Shown here: positions 9,379-17,210 of the stretch, piece after piece | Numbering within the stretch: the stretch's first letter is position 1 | How the letters are laid out: every line of letters begins with the position of its first letter | DNA from: Neptunitalea chrysea | GTDB lineage: Bacteria > Bacteroidota > Bacteroidia > Flavobacteriales > Flavobacteriaceae | Direction of reading: 5' to 3' | Assembly: GCF_027924145.1 (NCBI RefSeq) | Contig: NZ_BRVP01000011.1 | Coordinates: 1 to 64,000, forward strand | Length of the DNA: 64,000 nt | Notes under the pieces: generated by a model | Databases searched by the model: none | What the model was told of the DNA's origin: nothing | Seen by the model: only the letters and a program-made list of their open reading frames with translations | Position numbers and translations under genes: made by a program

Positions 9379-9504
9379 TTATATTTTTTGAAATGATTTA
9401 CTTATTATATCCAGAGCGTTTTCCTTTTTTGTTTTTTTTGGTGCCGCTTCCTTTTTGATGTTTTTGTACGATTTTATAAGCTTCATTTTAGATTTACTTC
9501 CCAT
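9379..9504 (-). CDS. Small lysine-rich protein, uncertain
   Basis: A 41-codon frame from ATG at 9504 gives a very basic peptide (MGSKSKMKLIKSYKNIKK, then a run ending DIISKSFQKI) just upstream of ssb on the same strand. The frame stays open further upstream to 9585, but that part looks non-coding. No family is recognised. It could be a small DNA-binding accessory protein, the C-terminal relic of a larger gene, or chance. Confidence 0.3.
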   Translation of the reverse strand: MGSKSKMKLIKSYKNIKKEAAPKKTKKENALDIISKSFQKI

Positions 9505-10189
9505 AGTGCCGTCGCTGTTACCTTTTTTTGTTGCTGATACATTTTCAATATTTGGAATTGATAAGGACTTATAAAAGGGAGGCACGACCGGTTATGCAGT
9601 CCGTTCAACTTCCAAATGTTGGTATTTTGCTGGCTAAAAAAGGGAGGGACAGTGAGGGTACGGGAGTAGATCTAAAGGGTTTTGTGAAGTACCAATACAT
9701 AGGAAGCGGCACCAAATGTTTAAATGGAATTCCTATGGAGCGGACTCCGTTCACGATTTCGGATTGGGAATGGAGAGTCCCTTCCCAGAGGATCGGGAAG
9801 GGTTAACGGAATGGAAAGCAGAAATTGGGGATGGTGTCCAAGACTTTTTAGGGAAGCTCTTTGCCCGGAATGCAGCTTTTCGCGAAATGGAGGGGAATGT
9901 GCTGAGTGGCTTGGGAAAAACTGATTACTCATTCAAGTAGAAGATTATGCCCCATAATTAAGTATTTTCTGTGGAATAATGTAGTCTTAAATCAAACGAT
10001 ATCAATAAAGAAAAGGGTTGATATTCGGAAGTATTTAATTTCATATATATATATATATATATATACGTGACGTTATAACTACTTCCCTGTAATCTGAAAA
10101 AAGCCGAAAGCGATTACAACAAGGCAAGATTTGACTAAAATTATCGGCTAAATACTATGGAACTTTGCATAAATCAAAAAAAGATAATT
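9505..10189. other. Gene-free block with GC-rich relic and (AT)11 tract
   Basis: Between 9590 and 9940 the DNA is clearly GC-richer and purine-rich on the plus strand compared with its neighbours. Short frames exist on both strands but none resembles a known protein, so I read it as degraded or foreign DNA. An uninterrupted AT dinucleotide run, (AT)11, is at 10043-10064. The last 100 bp are the promoter region of the next gene. Confidence 0.4.
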
Positions 10190-11053
10190 ATGCAAATATT
10201 AGTAACAGGAGCTACCGGAAATCTTGGTAGTGCGGTCATTGAAACTTTATTAAAGAATATTCCATCTCAAAACATCTATGCCCTTGTTCGAGAAGAAGAA
10301 AAAATATTAGAGATAAAAGCAAAAGGGATAAATGTTTTTCAGGGCGATTATGATAATGTGTACGATCTTGAAAGTGCAATGGCAAATGTAGATACCGTGC
10401 TTTTAATTTCAGCAGGCGACCAAGGTGACCGAATGCAGCAACACAGAAATGTCATTGATACCGCTAAAAAATCAGGAGTTAAAAATATTGCTTACACAAG
10501 TAGAGCAATGCGAAATAGAGAAACACTCGCACATCAACTTATGGAAGAACACTTTCTTACAGAAGATTATATTAAAGCAAGTGGACTAAACTATACCATT
10601 TTTAGAAACACCTTGTATATGGATGTACTCCCAATTTTTGTAGGTAAACAAGTGTTTGAAAAGGGTATTTTTCAACCTGCAGGAGATGGAAAAGTAGCTT
10701 TTGCATTAAGAAAAGAAATGGGCGAAGCAATGGCAAATGTGATGTCAAATGAAGCTTGTGAAAACAAAACATACAAATTCACAAACAATGAAGCCTATTC
10801 ATTTTATGATATTGCAAAGGCATTGACAACACTTTCAGGAAAAGAAGTAAAATACCATCCCGTGGATATTTCTACCTTTCAAGAAAGAATGAGACCAACA
10901 GGAATACCAGAACCAATGCTTCAAAAAGTAGTTGAATTCAATACCGATATAAAAAATGGACAGGAAGAGGAAATAACCCATGATTTAGAAAACAAATTGG
11001 GTCGTAAACCAATAACGCTAAAAGAAGGCTTAAAAACACTTTTTGGATTATAA
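10190..11053 (+). CDS. NmrA-like NAD(P)-binding SDR (quinone-oxidoreductase-2 type)
   Basis: The start at 10190 (MQILVTGATGNLGSAVI) places the Rossmann motif GATGNLG at the N-terminus; the upstream ATG at 10157 adds an unlikely leader. The 287-residue protein shows atypical-SDR features: VLLISAGDQGDRMQQHRNVI, NIAYTSRAM and YTIFRNTLYMDVLP, as in QorB/NmrA enzymes. These bind NADPH and reduce quinones or act as redox sensors. It lies 16 bp upstream of an AraC gene and forms a two-gene module with it. The clear 21-bp repeat of other modules is not seen here. Confidence 0.88.
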   Translation: MQILVTGATGNLGSAVIETLLKNIPSQNIYALVREEEKILEIKAKGINVFQGDYDNVYDLESAMANVDTVLLISAGDQGDRMQQHRNVIDTAKKSGVKNIAYTSRAMRNRETLAHQLMEEHFLTEDYIKASGLNYTIFRNTLYMDVLPIFVGKQVFEKGIFQPAGDGKVAFALRKEMGEAMANVMSNEACENKTYKFTNNEAYSFYDIAKALTTLSGKEVKYHPVDISTFQERMRPTGIPEPMLQKVVEFNTDIKNGQEEEITHDLENKLGRKPITLKEGLKTLFGL

Positions 11054-11069
11054 ACGATAACTTTGTTCT

Positions 11070-11981
11070 ATGTCAAAACCATATCACATAAAATCCTTAA
11101 CTGAATACCATAAGGTTATGGATTTGCAGAAACCCGAACATCCGCTTATTAGTATTATAAAATTTGAGGATTTAAAGCACCACCAATCTAGTCCAATAAA
11201 TATCACTAATGATTTCTATTCCATCGCTTTAAAAAAGGATTTTAATGCCAAATTAAAGTATGGTCAGCAGGAATATGATTTTGATGAAGGTGTATTGCAT
11301 TTTATGTCTCCTAAGCAGGTGCTTTCTTTTGAATTCAGAACGGATGAAGAATTAAACCATAAGGGGTGGTTATTACTTGTACATCCCGATTTCCTTTGGA
11401 ACACTCCGCTATCAAAAAAAATAAAAGAATATGAATATTTTGATTATAAAATAAATGAGGCATTGCATTTGTCTGACAAGGAGGAAAAAATGATAATTGG
11501 TGTTATACAAAGCATTGCTCAAGAATATCAAGCAAATATTGACCATTTCAGTCAAGATGTAATCATTGCACAGTTAGCGTTATTATTGACCTATTCAGAA
11601 CGTTTTTACCAACGTCAATTTACTACACGAAAAATTACAAATCACAGTATCTTAAACCAATTTGAGGAATTACTATCGGCTTATTATTGTAAAGGAAATT
11701 TAATAGAAAATACAATACCAACAGTTCAGTATTTTGCAAATGAGCTGAACCTATCAGCCAATTATTTAAGTCGCTTGCTAAAAAATTTAACAGGGCAAAG
11801 TACAAAGCATTTCATACAAGATAAGGTAATTGAACTAGCAAAAGAAAGACTATCAACCACAGATTTATCCGTAAGCGAAATTGCATACGAATTAGGCTTT
11901 GAGCACATACAATCTTTTAGCAAATTATTTAAGAGTAAAACTGACCTTACACCTTCTGAATTCAGGCAGTCGTTTAACTGA
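11070..11981 (+). CDS. AraC family transcriptional regulator
   Basis: The 303-residue protein is a paralog of the AraC protein at 369-1283. Its N-terminal sensing domain contains KYGQQEYDFDEG and MSPKQVLSFEF, and its C-terminal double HTH contains [20 protein letters not shown], ending FRQSFN. It follows the NmrA-like gene by 16 bp and is probably co-transcribed. As in the other modules the regulator is the last gene, suggesting autoregulation through the enzyme-gene promoter. Confidence 0.93.
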   Translation: MSKPYHIKSLTEYHKVMDLQKPEHPLISIIKFEDLKHHQSSPINITNDFYSIALKKDFNAKLKYGQQEYDFDEGVLHFMSPKQVLSFEFRTDEELNHKGWLLLVHPDFLWNTPLSKKIKEYEYFDYKINEALHLSDKEEKMIIGVIQSIAQEYQANIDHFSQDVIIAQLALLLTYSERFYQRQFTTRKITNHSILNQFEELLSAYYCKGNLIENTIPTVQYFANELNLSANYLSRLLKNLTGQSTKHFIQDKVIELAKERLSTTDLSVSEIAYELGFEHIQSFSKLFKSKTDLTPSEFRQSFN

Positions 11982-12350
11982 AAAAAGAAAAACACTACCG
12001 CCAACAAAGATGTATAAAAAACATAGGGCATTTGTGCTAATCTAAAAGGTCTGTGAATATTAACAAAGTCCGCTAAATATAAAATATGGAGTTTATTTTA
12101 TAGAGACGTATTTTTAGGTTACTTTAACGAAAATAAAATAAGAGACAAACAAGTATCAATTAGGCGAAGTCAAAATCTAGTGTAAAGTATGTGACTTTAA
12201 CTTTGTAAACTATGTGCCTTAACGAACATGGCAAAATGACACACAACACGACATCTCAATCTCGATTTGGTTACAAACAACCTTGATTTGGAAACAATTA
12301 CTCTTTAAAGGAAGACGAAATTTGCATTGTAAAACTTAAAAAGTAAAACA
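11982..12350. other. Intergenic region between two redox modules
   Basis: No gene is visible. It begins with CCGCCAACAAAGATG at about 12000, also present downstream of the AraC gene ending at 14522. It ends with the 21-bp direct repeat (12264-12291) and promoter of the hydrolase gene. Confidence 0.45.
12264..12291 (+). promoter_or_regulatory. 21-bp-spaced direct repeat upstream of hydrolase gene
   Basis: GATTTGG occurs at 12264-12270 and 12285-12291, exactly 21 bp apart, 60 bp before the ATG at 12351. The second copy (GATTTGGAAA) matches the inner copies at 14803 and 15905 upstream of two SDR genes. Likely target of the AraC protein at 13611. Confidence 0.55.
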
Positions 12351-13265
12351 ATGCAAAAAGTAAAATTCAAAAACAGAAATTGGGATACAGTAGCCAATCT
12401 TCATTTGCCCGACAATTTTGATGAAACACAAAATTATCCTGCTATTGTTTGCGTTCATCCGGGAGGTAGCGTAAAAGAACAAACCGCTGGTTTGTATGCA
12501 GGGAAACTTGCCCAAAAAGGGTTTATTGCTTTGGCTTACGATGCTTCTTTTCAAGGTGAAAGCGGTGGAGATCCAAGATATTTTGAAGACCCAACCAGTC
12601 GTGTAGAAGACATACGCTATGCCGTAGATTATCTTACTACATTAAATTTTGTAGATAGAAACCACATCGGTTTATTGGGTATTTGTGCAGGCGGTGGTTA
12701 TGCTGCAAATGCAGCATTGAAAGAAAGGCGAATAAAAGCTGTGGCAACAATTTCAGGAGTAAACATAGGCAGAGCATTCAGAGAAGCAAATTTTTTAGAA
12801 ACATTAGAAGCTGTTTCTACACAACGATCTGCGGAAGCCAGCGGAGCAGAGCCCATGATTACCAATTGGACACCCAATTCTTCCGAAGAAGCAAAACAGG
12901 CAGGCATAAGCGATTTGGATATGTTAGGGGCTATTAATTATTACAGAACGCCAAGAGGCGAATTCCCGACTTCAAACAATAAATTGCTTTTTGCAAGTAT
13001 GGCGAACTTAACAATGTTTGACGCTTTTCATCTCGCTGAATTTTTGCTGACACAACCTTTATTGATTATCGTTGGCGACAAAGTTGGTTCTTTCGGTTCT
13101 TACAGAGATGGCTTTGACTTATACAAAAAAGCAGCTTCTAAAAACAAAAAAATCCATATCGTAAATGGTTCAGGTCATTATGATTTATACGACAAACCCG
13201 AAGCAACAGCAGAAGCATTGGATAAATTAGTCCCGTTCTTTCAGGAAAATATTTTGCAGAAATAA
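12351..13265 (+). CDS. Alpha/beta hydrolase, dienelactone hydrolase-like
   Basis: The 304-residue protein has an alpha/beta-hydrolase fold with oxyanion region CVHPGGSVKEQTAG and a nucleophile elbow GICAGGGY, in which the nucleophile is Cys112 rather than serine. Asp in IIVGDKVGS and His in GSGHYDLYD complete the likely triad. A cysteine nucleophile is the hallmark of dienelactone hydrolases and some related thioesterase-like enzymes. It is the first gene of a three-gene unit: its TAA overlaps the ATG of the membrane protein (TAATG). A 21-bp repeat lies 60 bp upstream. The substrate is unknown; an ester or lactone is likely. Confidence 0.88.
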   Translation: MQKVKFKNRNWDTVANLHLPDNFDETQNYPAIVCVHPGGSVKEQTAGLYAGKLAQKGFIALAYDASFQGESGGDPRYFEDPTSRVEDIRYAVDYLTTLNFVDRNHIGLLGICAGGGYAANAALKERRIKAVATISGVNIGRAFREANFLETLEAVSTQRSAEASGAEPMITNWTPNSSEEAKQAGISDLDMLGAINYYRTPRGEFPTSNNKLLFASMANLTMFDAFHLAEFLLTQPLLIIVGDKVGSFGSYRDGFDLYKKAASKNKKIHIVNGSGHYDLYDKPEATAEALDKLVPFFQENILQK

Positions 13266-13624
13266 TGACTCTTTTTCTAAAAATAATCGGGTCAGTTTTA
13301 CTTATTACAAGTTGTGTTCTAACATACAAACCAAACATAATCAGCAAAATTCCTTTGCCCGAAAACGCATATCAGATGATTGAAATGCGGGTTAAATGGG
13401 GATTTCTAATTGGATTAGGGATTTTGCTGATTTTTTTCAATCAGTGGAATGATTGGAAATTAATGGTATGTGCATTATTGTTTTTTCAAACTTTGGGGAT
13501 TATCATAGCCCGATTAATTGGTTTTGTTTTAGACGGTTTTTTTTCTAAACAATTACTTTGGCTAACCATAGAAGTTGTTGCTTTCATTATCTTTGGAATT
13601 TTATATCGATATGCAGACAATTAA
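13265..13624 (+). CDS. Small integral membrane protein (about 4 TM)
   Basis: The 119-residue protein is mainly hydrophobic, with segments at about 3-20, 40-56, 60-82 and 95-115. A charged PNIISKIPLPENAYQMIEMR loop lies between the first two. It overlaps the hydrolase stop by one base and its own end overlaps the AraC start (13611) by 14 bp, so translation is coupled on both sides. Many proteins of this size are annotated only as hypothetical or DUF4345-like. A small membrane protein also occurs at the same position in the module at 16728. Function unknown. Confidence 0.75.
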   Translation: MTLFLKIIGSVLLITSCVLTYKPNIISKIPLPENAYQMIEMRVKWGFLIGLGILLIFFNQWNDWKLMVCALLFFQTLGIIIARLIGFVLDGFFSKQLLWLTIEVVAFIIFGILYRYADN

Positions 13625-14522
13625 TTCTTTATCCGAATTTCATCGCTTACTGTCGATTCCACCACCCTCGCACCCGTTGGTAAGTGTGATTTTGGTTTCT
13701 GAAATACACGCTGTAGATTCTGATTTGTGGCAACATTTTTCTACCGATTTTTATACTATCTCTCTAAAAAACAATATCCAGTCCAAAGTAAAATATGGAC
13801 AGCAATATTCTGATTTTGACAAGGGAACGATGATTTTTACCGCACCTAAACAAGTCCAATCTGTCAAAATAGATAAAAAGAATGCTTTTAACGAAATGAT
13901 TGGGACAGGATATGTATTGATTTTTCATTCTGATTTTTTAAAAAAACACCCATTGCAAAGCACAATCAAAAATTATGGTTTCTTTTCATATTCTATAAAT
14001 GAAGCGTTGCATCTTTCTGAACAAGAAGAAAAAAATGTCATTGAGATATTTCAAAAAATAGAGAAAGAATATCAGTATATTGACAAGCACACACAAGACA
14101 TTATTCTGTCGCAAATTGATTTGTTTTTGAACTATTGTAATCGTTTTTATGAACGCCAATTTATTACCCGAAAAATCATAAATAACGATTTGCTTTCTAA
14201 AATGGAAAATCTTTTGAACGATTATTTCAATACTACAGAAACACTAAAAAGTGGATTACCAACAGTTGAATATTTAGCCAATCAACTCAATTTTTCCCCA
14301 AATTATTTAAGTGATATGTTGCGTTTGTTAACAGGACAAAATGCTCAACAGCACATTCACGATAAACTCATTGATAAAGCAAAAGAAAAACTTTTAACTA
14401 CAAATTTATCCGTAAGCGAAATTGCCTATGAATTAGGTTTTGAGCAATCACAATCATTCAACCGACTTTTCAAAAAGAAAACTGAAATATCACCTTTGAA
14501 GTATAGACAATCGTTTAATTAA
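13611..14522 (+). CDS. AraC family transcriptional regulator
   Basis: I chose ATG 13611 (MQTINSLSEFHRLLSIPPPS), which matches the N-termini of the paralogs and overlaps the membrane-protein gene by 14 bp. An in-frame ATG at 13575 would lie deep inside that gene. The 303-residue protein has the sensing domain (KYGQQYSDFDKG, APKQVQSVKI) and the C-terminal double HTH ([20 protein letters not shown]), ending YRQSFN. It is the third gene of the hydrolase-membrane protein-AraC unit. Confidence 0.93.
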   Translation: MQTINSLSEFHRLLSIPPPSHPLVSVILVSEIHAVDSDLWQHFSTDFYTISLKNNIQSKVKYGQQYSDFDKGTMIFTAPKQVQSVKIDKKNAFNEMIGTGYVLIFHSDFLKKHPLQSTIKNYGFFSYSINEALHLSEQEEKNVIEIFQKIEKEYQYIDKHTQDIILSQIDLFLNYCNRFYERQFITRKIINNDLLSKMENLLNDYFNTTETLKSGLPTVEYLANQLNFSPNYLSDMLRLLTGQNAQQHIHDKLIDKAKEKLLTTNLSVSEIAYELGFEQSQSFNRLFKKKTEISPLKYRQSFN

Positions 14523-14551
14523 ATTTTCCTTTCCCGACTTTTTTATTTTTT

Positions 14552-14605
14552 CGGCAGACACGGCAGACACGGCAGACACGGCAGACACGGCAGACACGGC
14601 AGACA
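14552..14605. repeat. Six perfect 9-bp tandem repeats
   Basis: CGGCAGACA is repeated six times without mismatch from 14552 to 14605, in non-coding DNA after the AraC stop. Perfect identity suggests recent slippage expansion. It lies directly before the folded element at 14621. Confidence 0.9.
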
Positions 14606-14620
14606 ACAGAAACCCACATA

Positions 14621-14756
14621 CCGCCAACAAAGATGGATATAAGCTATAGTGGGTAAAGTGCTAAATTCAAAGTTTTTACCATTTAGCTATCTTTGTGGTT
14701 AACCGAAAAGTAAGTGCATAAAATCCACTACTGCTTATACACTTAGCCGTTAGCTG
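14621..14756. other. Imperfect long inverted repeat, attC-like fold
   Basis: TATAAGCTATAGTGG (14638-14652) pairs with CCACTACTGCTTATA (14725-14739) with two mismatches. The outer GCCAAC (14623-14628) and GTTAGC (14749-14754) also nearly pair, giving a 130-nt cruciform-like structure between two gene modules. Terminal YAAC/GTTR boxes with a long inner imperfect stem recall integron attC sites, but the strict consensus is not met. Confidence 0.4.
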
Positions 14757-14780
14757 TAATAAACTCAGCTGTCAAGATAA

Positions 14781-14809
14781 GTAGATTTAAACATACCATT
14801 CGTAGATTT
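14781..14809 (+). promoter_or_regulatory. 21-bp-spaced direct repeat upstream of SDR gene
   Basis: GTAGATTT occurs at 14781-14788 and 14802-14809, exactly 21 bp apart, 62 bp before the ATG at 14871. The inner copy extends to TAGATTTGGAAAAG, nearly identical to the sequence at the same distance before the SDR gene at 15972. An AACTTTG -7-like box lies between repeat and gene. Confidence 0.55.
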
Positions 14810-14870
14810 GGAAAAGTAAAAGCTTTTTTATTGAATCAACTTTGTATAATAATTTAAAATCTAAAGAAAA

Positions 14871-15716
14871 ATGAATACAAAAAAAGTATGGTTTATAACG
14901 GGAGCATCTAAAGGCTTAGGACTAACATTAGTTAAAAAGCTTCTTTTACAAGGTTTTAGTATTGCAGCGACTTCAAGAAATAAAAATTCCTTAATTAATG
15001 AAATTGGAGAAGTAAGTGAAAAATTCTTGCCTATTGAAATGGATTTAACCAAAAATGGAAATGTCAGCAAAGCTATCGAAACAGCAATTAATCATTTTGG
15101 TAGAATTGATGTTGTAGTTAATAATGCTGGTTATAGCCAAATAGGAACTTTGGAAGAACTTTCAGAAGAGGAAGTAGAGAATAATTTTAAAGTAAATGTA
15201 TTTGGCTCTCTAAACGTAATTAGAAATGCTTCGTATTACCTACGTAAACAAAAATCTGGACATATTTTTAACATTGCTTCCATAGGTGGTTATACTGGTA
15301 ACTTTTCAGGATTTGGTATTTACTGCGCTACAAAGTTTGCTGTAGCAGGTTTTACAGAAGCTTTAGCAGAAGAAATGAAACCATTTGGAGTAAACACAAC
15401 CTTAGTATACCCAGGTTATTTTAGAACAAATTTTTTATCAGAAGGTTCTGTTCAAACACCCACTAATCCAATTGAAGATTACATATCGGCTCGTGAAATG
15501 GAGCAAGCACACTTGAATGACATAAATGGCAATCAACCAAATGACCCTGAAAAGGCAGCAGAAGCACTAATTGCTTTGAGTGAAAAAGAAAATCCACCTG
15601 TACATTTTTTTATGGGAGAAGACGCTTATCATTATGCGAGTCTGAAAATAGAAACGATACAAAAAGCGATGAAAGAAAATATAATTTTGGGAACATCAAC
15701 AGGGTTTGACAATTAA
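14871..15716 (+). CDS. Classical SDR family oxidoreductase
   Basis: The 281-residue protein has TGASKGLG at the nucleotide-binding loop, VNNAGYSQIG, a serine in FNIASIGG and the catalytic YxxxK in IYCATKFAVAG. TSRNKNS after the second strand suggests NADP binding. The extended C-terminal region (about 190-281) is typical of the longer SDR group with a substrate-binding lid. It has its own operator-like repeat. Where other modules carry an AraC gene, it is followed only by an AraC C-terminal fossil at 15735-15851. Confidence 0.92.
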   Translation: MNTKKVWFITGASKGLGLTLVKKLLLQGFSIAATSRNKNSLINEIGEVSEKFLPIEMDLTKNGNVSKAIETAINHFGRIDVVVNNAGYSQIGTLEELSEEEVENNFKVNVFGSLNVIRNASYYLRKQKSGHIFNIASIGGYTGNFSGFGIYCATKFAVAGFTEALAEEMKPFGVNTTLVYPGYFRTNFLSEGSVQTPTNPIEDYISAREMEQAHLNDINGNQPNDPEKAAEALIALSEKENPPVHFFMGEDAYHYASLKIETIQKAMKENIILGTSTGFDN

Positions 15717-15734
15717 GTTTTGATGTAATTTACA

Positions 15735-15851
15735 ATGGAGGAATTAAAAGAATATTTTGGAATGTGGGCAACAAAAGAAGGACATATCAGTCACAATTAT
15801 TATCTGATAACCAATATATCTCCTATTCCATTTAGGCAATCCTTTAATTAA
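15735..15851 (+). pseudogene. AraC C-terminal fossil in a 38-codon frame
   Basis: An ATG at 15735 opens a 38-codon frame that ends ISPIPFRQSFN. The last eleven residues match the termini of the neighbouring AraC proteins ([20 protein letters not shown]). The preceding MEELKEYFGMWATKEGHISH does not resemble AraC. The most likely history is deletion of an AraC gene that once followed the SDR, leaving its last codons joined to unrelated sequence. Whether the peptide is made is unknown. Confidence 0.6.
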
Positions 15852-15882
15852 AAGCACATCCTATTTTAGGACAAGTCGTATA

Positions 15883-15910
15883 ACATTAAGACAACTTAAG
15901 CACAGATTTG
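15883..15910 (+). promoter_or_regulatory. Degenerate 21-bp repeat upstream of SDR gene
   Basis: CAGATTT at 15904-15910 is 62 bp before the ATG at 15972, the same distance as the inner copy upstream of 14871, and is followed by the same GGAAAAG. The copy 21 bp upstream (AACATTA, 15883-15889) matches at only four of seven positions. It is a weaker member of the operator set. Confidence 0.35.
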
Positions 15911-15971
15911 GAAAAGTTTTAAGATTCAATATTGCTCAACTTTGTATTATTAATTTAAAAACAAAGAATTT

Positions 15972-16712
15972 ATGAGTAATCTAAAAGGTAAAGTAGCTTT
16001 AATAACAGGCTCATCCAAAGGAATTGGTGCGGAAATAGCAAAAATATTAGCCAAAAACGAAGCAAAAGTAGTTGTCAATTATTCTGGCAGTAAGGAAGTT
16101 GCAGAAAATTTTGTGAAAAAAATTATTCAAAATGGTGGAGAAGCCATTAGTATCCAAGCCGATGTAAGCAAAAAAGAAGACGTAACTCGATTATTTGATG
16201 AAACAATTACACATTTTGGTAAGATTGATATTTTAGTCAATAATGCAGGAATTATGATTAATGCATTAATAAAAGATACCACTGATGAAGATTTTGAACA
16301 TCAGTTTAGCACCAATGTAAAAGGTGTTTTTAACACACTTCGAGAAGCAGCTACAAAACTTGCCGAAAATGGAAGCATTATCAATGTCTCTACTTCTGTA
16401 AACCGTTTAATGTTACCAACCTACGGAACTTATGCAGCTACAAAATCAGCAGTTGAGCAACTTACCAGAGTTTTTTCTAAAGAAATAGGTAGTCGTGGTA
16501 TAAATGTAAATTCTGTTTCGCCAGGACCAACAAACACTGAATTGTTTATGATAGGAAAACCACAACAAGTGATTGAAGGTTTATCAAAACTTTCACCATT
16601 CAATCGTATTGCCGAGCCAAATGACATTGCGGAGGTTGTTGCATTTTTAGCAAGTGATGAAGCTAGATGGATTAATGCTCAAAATATTGGAATTAACGGA
16701 GGTATGGCATAA
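15972..16712 (+). CDS. SDR family oxidoreductase, FabG/glucose dehydrogenase-like
   Basis: At 246 residues it is a classical SDR with TGSSKGIG at the nucleotide loop, VNNAGIMINA, serine in INVSTSVN and YxxxK in TYAATKSAVEQ. The end NAQNIGINGGMA is the usual FabG-type C-terminus. VVNYSGSKE after strand two is the common NADP-linked pattern. It heads a three-gene unit with a DUF1097-like membrane protein 15 bp downstream and an AraC gene. It most likely reduces a ketone or aldehyde in this context rather than serving fatty acid synthesis. Confidence 0.92.
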   Translation: MSNLKGKVALITGSSKGIGAEIAKILAKNEAKVVVNYSGSKEVAENFVKKIIQNGGEAISIQADVSKKEDVTRLFDETITHFGKIDILVNNAGIMINALIKDTTDEDFEHQFSTNVKGVFNTLREAATKLAENGSIINVSTSVNRLMLPTYGTYAATKSAVEQLTRVFSKEIGSRGINVNSVSPGPTNTELFMIGKPQQVIEGLSKLSPFNRIAEPNDIAEVVAFLASDEARWINAQNIGINGGMA

Positions 16713-16727
16713 TCTTATAAAATAATT

Positions 16728-17201
16728 ATGAAACAATTTTTATCAGCAATAACAATGGGAACTTTGGCTACACTGGCAATTTTCACATCATTTTCATTTC
16801 AATGGCCAACTTGGGTACTTTTCATAGCGTGGTTAAGTTATTACATATTTGGTAAGTCATTAAAATCTGCATTGTATGCATTTTCACCAATTACAGCAGG
16901 TATTGCATTGGGTATTGCAATTCAGTTATTAGGAAGTGTATTAAGTCAATATTTTGGAACAATTGGTTTTCCTCTAGCCGTATTGATATGCATCACATCA
17001 TTGGGATATTTGTCAAAAATCAAATCATTAAGTAATGTTCCAGCTTGGTTTATGGGCTTAATTATTTTTTTTAGTGTTCACCCACATTTAGAGGCTAAAC
17101 CGATATTGATTATATTTATCCCAATAATTGTAGGGTTTATCTTTGCTTATCTCAATGATACAATAACAAGTATTATTCAAAAAAAATATAACATCCTATA
17201 A
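16728..17201 (+). CDS. DUF1097-like small membrane protein
   Basis: The 157-residue protein has about five hydrophobic segments (6-24, 28-42, 48-68, 75-98, 105-147). The motif-like stretches WPTWVLFIAWLSYYIFG and YFGTIGFPLAVL resemble the DUF1097/YahN-neighbour membrane family. It sits between an SDR gene (15-bp gap) and an AraC gene (9-bp gap). The position parallels the small membrane protein at 13265 in the hydrolase module. Transport or export of the substrate is a possible but unproven role. Confidence 0.7.
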   Translation: MKQFLSAITMGTLATLAIFTSFSFQWPTWVLFIAWLSYYIFGKSLKSALYAFSPITAGIALGIAIQLLGSVLSQYFGTIGFPLAVLICITSLGYLSKIKSLSNVPAWFMGLIIFFSVHPHLEAKPILIIFIPIIVGFIFAYLNDTITSIIQKKYNIL

Positions 17202-17210
17202 ATTAAGAAT

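Noticed and set aside
9716-9940. Overlapping frames on both strands in the GC-rich block
   Set aside because: GC-rich DNA has few stops, so long frames appear by chance; no frame shows a familiar motif.
14552-14605. Possible CRISPR array because of regular short repeats
   Set aside because: Units are only 9 bp, directly tandem without spacers, and no cas genes are present.
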